Assembly: GCA_017745115.1 (NCBI GenBank)
Contig: JAGIAA010000010.1
Span: forward strand, 1-64,000
Origin: Sphingobium sp.
GTDB taxonomy: Bacteria; Pseudomonadota; Alphaproteobacteria; Sphingomonadales; Sphingomonadaceae
Reading direction: 5' to 3'
Length of the DNA stretch: 64,000 nt
A program made the position numbers and the translations under genes. The notes under the pieces were generated by a model. It was not told the origin of the DNA. It did no database searches and worked only from the letters and a program-made list of their open reading frames with translations. Below are positions 59,364 through 64,000 of this stretch, one piece after another (the first letter of the stretch is position 1; each line of letters begins with the position of its first letter).

Positions 59364-61343
59364 ATGTCCGACGATCTTTTTGCCGGCGGCAAGCCCGGCA
59401 GCGCCCAATCCTACGATGCATCCGCGATCGAAGTGCTGGAGGGCCTGGAGCCGGTCCGGCGGCGCCCCGGCATGTATATCGGCGGCACGGACGAGCGGGC
59501 CCTGCACCATCTCGCTTCCGAAGTGCTCGACAATGCCATGGATGAGGCCGTCGCGGGTCATGCGACGCGCATCGAGGTGACTCTGGACGCGGGCAACCGC
59601 CTGACGATCACCGACAACGGCCGCGGCATCCCGGTCGACATGCATCCCAAATATCCGGACAAGTCAGCGCTCGAGGTCATCTTCACGATGCTCCACTCGG
59701 GCGGCAAATTCTCCGGCAAAGCCTATGAAACCTCGGGCGGCCTGCATGGCGTGGGCGTCAGCGTCGTCAATGCGCTCTCGGCGGACACGAGCGTCGAGGT
59801 GGCGCTCAATCGGGAGCTTTACCGCCAGCGCTTCTCGCGCGGGCATCCGCAAGGCCCGCTGGAGAAGATCGGCGCCGCACCCAACCGGCGCGGCACGACG
59901 GTCAGCTTCGTGCCGGACCATGAGATCTTCGGCGAGCTCACCTTCAAGCCCGCGCGGCTGCACCGGCTGGCGCGCTCCAAGGCCTATCTCTACGCCGGCG
60001 TCGAGATCCGCTGGAAATGCGATCCCTCAATCATCACCGATGATACGCCGGCCGAGGCGGTCTTCCAGTTTCCCGGCGGCCTTTCCGATCATCTCAGGGA
60101 GCAGCTTGGCACGCGCGAATGCGCGACGACCGATTTTTTCTCGGGCACGCAGGACTTCGCAGAGAGCGCCGGGCGCGTCGAATGGGCGGTCGCCTGGCCT
60201 TTGTGGTCGGACGGATCGACCAGCTGGTACTGCAACACCATTCCTACGCCCGACGGCGGCACGCATGAAGCCGGCCTCCGCGCGGCGCTGACCAAGGGCA
60301 TTCGCGCATTCGGCGACCTCATCGGCCAGAAGAAGGCCAAGGATATCCAGGCCGAAGACGTCATGAACGGCGTCGAACTGATGTTGAGCGTGTTCATCCG
60401 CGAGCCGCAGTTCCAGAGCCAGACCAAGGACCGGCTGACGTCGCCCGAAGCGACCCGTCTCGTCGAAAACGCCGTGCGCGACCATTTCGACCATTTCCTT
60501 GCCGACAATATGGACCGCGGCAAGGCACTGATCGGCTATGTGCTGGAGCGCATGGACGAGCGCCTGCGCCGCAAGCAGGAAAAGGAAATCAAGCGCAAGA
60601 CCGCGACCAGCGGCCGCAAACTCCGCCTGCCGGGCAAACTCACCGACTGCTCCTCCGACGATCCGGAAGGCACGGAGCTGTTCATCGTCGAGGGCGACAG
60701 CGCCGGCGGATCGGCCAAGCAGGCGCGCGACCGCAAGACGCAGGCGATCCTTCCGATCCGCGGCAAGATCCTCAACGTCGCCTCAGCAACATCCGCCAAG
60801 ATATTGGCAAATCAGGAAATTGCTGATCTCATCCTGGCGATGGGCTGCGGCACGCGCAAGGACTGCAACCCCGAGAACCTGCGCTATGAGCGCATCGTCA
60901 TCATGACCGATGCCGACGTGGACGGCGCCCATATCGCGACGCTGCTGATGACCTTCTTCTTCCAGGAAATGCCGGACCTCGTCCGGCGCGGCCATCTGTA
61001 TCTCGCCCAGCCGCCGCTCTATCGGCTCGTGACCGGCGGCAAGAGCATCTACGCCGCCAATGACGAGGCGCGCATCGCGCTGCTCGAGGGCGAACTCAAG
61101 GGTAAGAAGGTCGAGGTCAGCCGCTTCAAGGGCCTGGGCGAGATGAACCCGCAGCAGCTGCGCGAGACCACAATGGATCCGAAGGTGCGCAGCCTCATCC
61201 GCGTGACTTTGCCCGCCGACTATGAAGACCGCGCCGTCGTCAAGGACCTAGTCGACCGGCTGATGGGCACCAATCCGGCCCATCGCTTCGCGTTCATCCA
61301 GGAAAATGCCGCGCAAGTCGAAGAAGAAGCTATCGACGCCTGA
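59364..61343 (+). CDS. parE: DNA topoisomerase IV subunit B
   Basis: A 659-residue type IIA topoisomerase B subunit. The GHKL ATPase has LDNAMDEAVAGHATR, DNGRGIPVDMHPK and GGKFSGKAYETSGGLHGVGVSVVNALS. The TOPRIM domain contains EGDSAGGSAKQARDRKTQAILPIRGKILNV and MTDADVDGAHI. With ParC it decatenates daughter chromosomes. ParE rather than GyrB is called from the length and the lack of the GyrB C-terminal insert; the ParC gene is not in the window. Confidence 0.93.
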   Translation: MSDDLFAGGKPGSAQSYDASAIEVLEGLEPVRRRPGMYIGGTDERALHHLASEVLDNAMDEAVAGHATRIEVTLDAGNRLTITDNGRGIPVDMHPKYPDKSALEVIFTMLHSGGKFSGKAYETSGGLHGVGVSVVNALSADTSVEVALNRELYRQRFSRGHPQGPLEKIGAAPNRRGTTVSFVPDHEIFGELTFKPARLHRLARSKAYLYAGVEIRWKCDPSIITDDTPAEAVFQFPGGLSDHLREQLGTRECATTDFFSGTQDFAESAGRVEWAVAWPLWSDGSTSWYCNTIPTPDGGTHEAGLRAALTKGIRAFGDLIGQKKAKDIQAEDVMNGVELMLSVFIREPQFQSQTKDRLTSPEATRLVENAVRDHFDHFLADNMDRGKALIGYVLERMDERLRRKQEKEIKRKTATSGRKLRLPGKLTDCSSDDPEGTELFIVEGDSAGGSAKQARDRKTQAILPIRGKILNVASATSAKILANQEIADLILAMGCGTRKDCNPENLRYERIVIMTDADVDGAHIATLLMTFFFQEMPDLVRRGHLYLAQPPLYRLVTGGKSIYAANDEARIALLEGELKGKKVEVSRFKGLGEMNPQQLRETTMDPKVRSLIRVTLPADYEDRAVVKDLVDRLMGTNPAHRFAFIQENAAQVEEEAIDA

Positions 61344-61452
61344 GGTGCTGAAACCCCTGAGGCCCTGAAACTCTCGTGAAACCGTTCTGAAACTTGTGGT
61401 GGGCCAAATCGAGGCGTAGGCCGACACTGCTCAGCCGAGCAGGAGCAGGGTC

Positions 61453-61857
61453 ATGAGAGGCACGATATTCGCTTTGGGTATGGCGATCGCCATGGCAGCG
61501 ATCCCGGCAGTTGCCCACCATTCGTTCGACGGCACCTTCGACAGAAACAGACTGGTGAAACTGTCCGGCACAGTGTCCGAATTCACGTTCACCAACCCGC
61601 ACAGCTATTTCACGCTTACGGTCACAGGCGCGGATGGCAAACCGGAATCCTGGCACATCGAGACGACATCGGCGACGGGGCTGGGCGCGCGCGGCTGGAC
61701 CGAGCACAGCATCAACCCTGGCGAGGCGCTAGCCGTGGAAGGATGGGTCGCCAAGGATGGCAGGCGCTATGTGCGAATGCGCTCGATGAACCACTCCGAC
61801 GGAACGTCGGTCGGACTCTGGCTTCCGCCCGGGCCAACGCCTCTGCCGGCTGCGTGA
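61453..61857 (+). CDS. DUF6152-family exported protein
   Basis: A 134-residue protein with a signal peptide (RGTIFALGMAIAMAAIPAVA) followed directly by HHSFDGTFDRNRLVKLSGTVSEFTFTNPHSYFTLTV, the family start. The His pair and NPHS suggest possible metal contact. Later parts (PGEALAVEGWVAKDGRRYVRM) form a small OB-like fold. Function unknown. GAGCAGG lies upstream of the ATG. It is convergent with the pYEATS-type gene. Confidence 0.85.
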   Translation: MRGTIFALGMAIAMAAIPAVAHHSFDGTFDRNRLVKLSGTVSEFTFTNPHSYFTLTVTGADGKPESWHIETTSATGLGARGWTEHSINPGEALAVEGWVAKDGRRYVRMRSMNHSDGTSVGLWLPPGPTPLPAA

Positions 61858-61906
61858 AGACTCAGGCTCGGCCTCGTTCCCCGTTCCGCTCGGTCGCCTC
61901 GCATAC

Positions 61907-63346
61907 CTATCGCGCGAGAAAGACGGGGTAATTCAGAGCCTCGGGCAGACTGGCCAGATTGAGCTCCAGCATGACCCCTTCGTCGAGCAGGACGCCCACC
62001 GTGAATGCGCCGAAAGCGAGCAAACTCAGAGGCGCGACGCCGTCTGCGCCAAAAGCGACGCGGACAGGATCGCCAAAGGTGGGATGAAGGAAGAACATCG
62101 CATTCTGCTTGCCGGCCGCGACTTTCTCGACCGCTTCGGGCGTGTCGGCCTTAACCTTCAACTGGACGTTGAATTGCTCGGGATTGCCCTCGATGCCACT
62201 CACGGTTCCCTCAAGCGTATACCCGTCCCGTGACGCCGATCCCCCAAACCGGCCTTTCCAAGGGTCGTCGGGATCGCGATCAGCGACGGGAATGGTGCTG
62301 ATCACCCTGAGCGCCTCTTTCAGGAGGTTCGTCTTCGGTAGGCGTTCCGCCGCAGCCGTGATGATCCTCCCGACATCAAGCGAAGGCCCGCCCTCGTCGG
62401 GCTTTTTCTGCACGGCGCTGGCATTCGCCTCCAGTTGCCTGATTTTTTCGTCCGCTTCGGCCTTCTGCTGTTCCAGCCTAGCCTTGGCGAGATTGATCTC
62501 GCTTTCTTTCTGCGCCAACAGCCGCTCGCTTGCTTCGCGCTGCGCGTCCAGCAGGCGCTTGTTCGCATCCGCGAGCGCGAATTCGATCGCATTGCGCCGG
62601 GCAATCACCATCTCGGGAATGAAGTACCGCCGCATCCACAGATAGGCCATGAGGAAGCCCAGGAGGGCGAAGCCCGTCATGACGAGGCCGCCCGGCATCG
62701 GGTTGATCGCCGCGAAGTTCGTCGAGGTGTCCTGGTGCATGGCCCGGGTCAGATATTTCGCGGTCCACTGGAAGTAATCGCGCCAGACCGAAAATTGCGT
62801 CAACGTCAGACCAACGATGATCTTTGTCAGCCAGTCCGCGATCTGTTCAAGGCTCGTGTTCTCATCATAGGGAATGTCATAATCCCCGAGTGAGCCGCCC
62901 ACGGGCGATGGCGGTCCTTCGTCTCTGGCCACCGGCGGTTCGGTCCCGCCGGCCGCAGGGGCAGCAGGCGCCGGTGCAGGTGCGGCAACTGGCTTGGCGT
63001 TGACGGCGGTGGTCTTGCGGGACGTCCAGCCTCGCGTGGTGGGCAGACCAAACAGCATCCCCAGGGCGACACCGACGAGATAGGCGGACAGCGCTCCGGT
63101 GTAGCCCCAGACGATGAATTCCGACGAGACCTCCTTTTTGAGCGAGAAGCCGTAAAGGCCAAGCACGACGAGCATGACCACGCCCAGCGCGGCCAATTGC
63201 GAGAGCAAAGGATCGGTCCGGCCGTCTCTCCTGTTCGACTGGCTGCTCTTCGGCCCCAAAAGAAGATGCCGAAACCATGGCAATATGCCGAGATCTCGCC
63301 ATGTCGCGGCAGGTATCCAGGAATCAGGTCCGGATGCATTCGACAT
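61907..63346 (-). CDS. membrane protein with coiled coil and probable prokaryotic YEATS (pYEATS) domain
   Basis: A 479-residue protein. Membrane helices lie at about 47-67, 80-102 and 218-238. A conserved helix NTSLEQIADWLTKIIVGLTLTQ (163-184) resembles the helix found with membrane-bound pYEATS proteins. Residues about 250-315 are a charged coiled coil. The C-terminal domain (360-479) has GRFGGSASRDGYTLEGTV, FFLHPTFGDPVRV and LSLLAFGAFTVGVLLDEGVMLELNLA, which match the pYEATS pattern I recall (HPTF and GAFTVG). pYEATS domains occur with proteases and effector domains in predicted bacterial conflict systems. ATG at 63346 has GGGGAGG six bases upstream. Ligand unknown. Confidence 0.75.
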   Translation of the reverse strand: MSNASGPDSWIPAATWRDLGILPWFRHLLLGPKSSQSNRRDGRTDPLLSQLAALGVVMLVVLGLYGFSLKKEVSSEFIVWGYTGALSAYLVGVALGMLFGLPTTRGWTSRKTTAVNAKPVAAPAPAPAAPAAGGTEPPVARDEGPPSPVGGSLGDYDIPYDENTSLEQIADWLTKIIVGLTLTQFSVWRDYFQWTAKYLTRAMHQDTSTNFAAINPMPGGLVMTGFALLGFLMAYLWMRRYFIPEMVIARRNAIEFALADANKRLLDAQREASERLLAQKESEINLAKARLEQQKAEADEKIRQLEANASAVQKKPDEGGPSLDVGRIITAAAERLPKTNLLKEALRVISTIPVADRDPDDPWKGRFGGSASRDGYTLEGTVSGIEGNPEQFNVQLKVKADTPEAVEKVAAGKQNAMFFLHPTFGDPVRVAFGADGVAPLSLLAFGAFTVGVLLDEGVMLELNLASLPEALNYPVFLAR

Positions 63347-63517
63347 CGGCGCCTCCCCAAAGAAGCCGAAACGAAATCAATGACCTACTGCGCAAGCAGT
63401 GAGTCATGACTATACTAGCGAATCCACCCTGTTGCATTTCCTATCATGTTCATTTGAGAACATGAAGTCATCCGAATGAATATTTGGACTTTGCTGGGAC
63501 TTTGACACAAACCGCGG

Positions 63518-64000
63518 TCAGGCGGCCGTCTCGATCCCCAGCTCGGCGAGCTTGCGGTAGAGAGTCGAGCGCCCGATGCCGAGGCGGCGGGCCACTTCCG
63601 TCATGCGGCCGCGATAATGGCCGATGGCGAGGCGGATGACGTCCGCCTCGATGTCCGAGAGCGAGCGGAGATGCCCGTTCGCCTCGTAGAGCGTGACGCC
63701 GATGCCGTTCTCCTGGGCATTGCGCACGATCGAATTCTGCGGCGCCTTCGGGCGCGGATCGACACGGCCGTAGAGCTCGTCGGAGAGCTGCGGAAAATCG
63801 GCCGGCGTGAGCGCATCGCCCTCGCACAGGACGGCGGCGCGGAACAGCGTGTTGTGGAGCTGGCGGACGTTGCCCGGCCAGTCGTGACGCATGAGCAGGC
63901 TGATGGCCTCGCTGGTGACGCCCAGGCTGCGCATGCCCGGCTGCGCGCTGATGCGATCGAGCAGATGACGCGCCAATGCCGGCACGTCGCCGCTTCGCTC
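63518..64000 (-). CDS. sigma-54-dependent response regulator/activator (partial, C-terminal)
   Basis: Only the last 160 codons are in the window; the gene continues past the right edge. The translation begins ERSGDVPALARHLLDRIS, the end of the sigma-54 AAA+ domain, with the diagnostic HDWPGNVRQLHNTLFRAAVL. The tail is a Fis-type HTH (GHYRGRMTEVARRLGIGRSTLYRKLAEL). The N-terminal input domain is not seen. Such proteins activate sigma-54 promoters on phosphorylation. The end is clean, with a stop at 63518. Confidence 0.92.
   Translation of the reverse strand, partial: ERSGDVPALARHLLDRISAQPGMRSLGVTSEAISLLMRHDWPGNVRQLHNTLFRAAVLCEGDALTPADFPQLSDELYGRVDPRPKAPQNSIVRNAQENGIGVTLYEANGHLRSLSDIEADVIRLAIGHYRGRMTEVARRLGIGRSTLYRKLAELGIETAA

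Noticed and set aside
61343..61395. Four loosely spaced CTGAAAC-like repeats after parE
   Set aside because: Spacing is irregular and the motif short; likely chance, although it could be part of a leader.

Overview
The window is high-GC, gene-dense chromosomal DNA with the content of an alphaproteobacterium, most likely a member of the Sphingomonadales. The signs are a GcrA cell-cycle regulator, L25 of the CTC type, two large TonB-dependent receptors, an OprB porin, an Entner-Doudoroff operon (zwf-edd-glk-eda), a divergent pobA/AraC pair and many short palindromic repeats of the kind dispersed through sphingomonad genomes. No rRNA, CRISPR array, complete insertion sequence or prophage is visible. 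Species cannot be fixed from the sequence alone.

Layout. 1-6.6 kb: korAB (2-oxoacid:ferredoxin oxidoreductase), rppH, two very small genes, ald, and an overlapping NTF2-like/GNAT/nitrilase operon. 6.6-14 kb: a TonB receptor with a long Gly/Gln/Pro insert, an NTF2-like protein, an OprB porin, a chemotaxis receptor, then tRNA-Arg whose 3' end and terminator are duplicated. 14-21 kb: glyQ-glyS-ppdK plus a coupled small gene, all on the minus strand; glyS carries an in-frame palindromic repeat. 21-27 kb: a repeat-rich gap, two TraB/GumN proteins, a PAS-receiver protein, rplY-pth, and an M28 peptidase. 27-32 kb: a lysine/glutamate-rich membrane protein, a sterol-desaturase-family hydroxylase and a second TonB receptor. 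32.6-37 kb: a radical-SAM/UdgX DNA repair pair, tRNA-Leu, a protease with two tandem retropepsin-like domains, and a protein with a ClpX-type zinc finger. 37.4-42.3 kb: the Entner-Doudoroff operon. 42.4-48 kb: regulators, a 2-hydroxyacid dehydrogenase, pobA with its AraC regulator, and a broken second pobA. 48.2-53.6 kb: envelope or glycan modification genes (KdoO-like oxygenase, FkbM methyltransferase; then GT2/flippase-like/FAD oxidoreductase). 53.9-61.9 kb: MarR and a serine hydrolase with a shared operator, tRNA-Ser, hspQ, an ABC-2 permease, gcrA, a RutD-like hydrolase, parE and a DUF6152 protein. 61.9-64 kb: a membrane protein ending in a probable prokaryotic YEATS domain, and the 3' end of a sigma-54 activator.

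How the genes fit together. Central carbon metabolism is well represented: zwf, edd, glk and eda take glucose to pyruvate and glyceraldehyde-3-phosphate; ppdK interconverts pyruvate and phosphoenolpyruvate; korAB handles oxidative decarboxylation of a 2-oxoacid with ferredoxin; ald links alanine and pyruvate. Outer-membrane uptake is served by two TonB receptors and the OprB porin. The most novel-looking items are the pYEATS-type membrane protein, the UdgX fusion that seems to have lost its Fe-S cysteines next to a radical-SAM partner, the single-chain double retropepsin, the ClpX-zinc-finger protein and the repeat insertion inside glyS.
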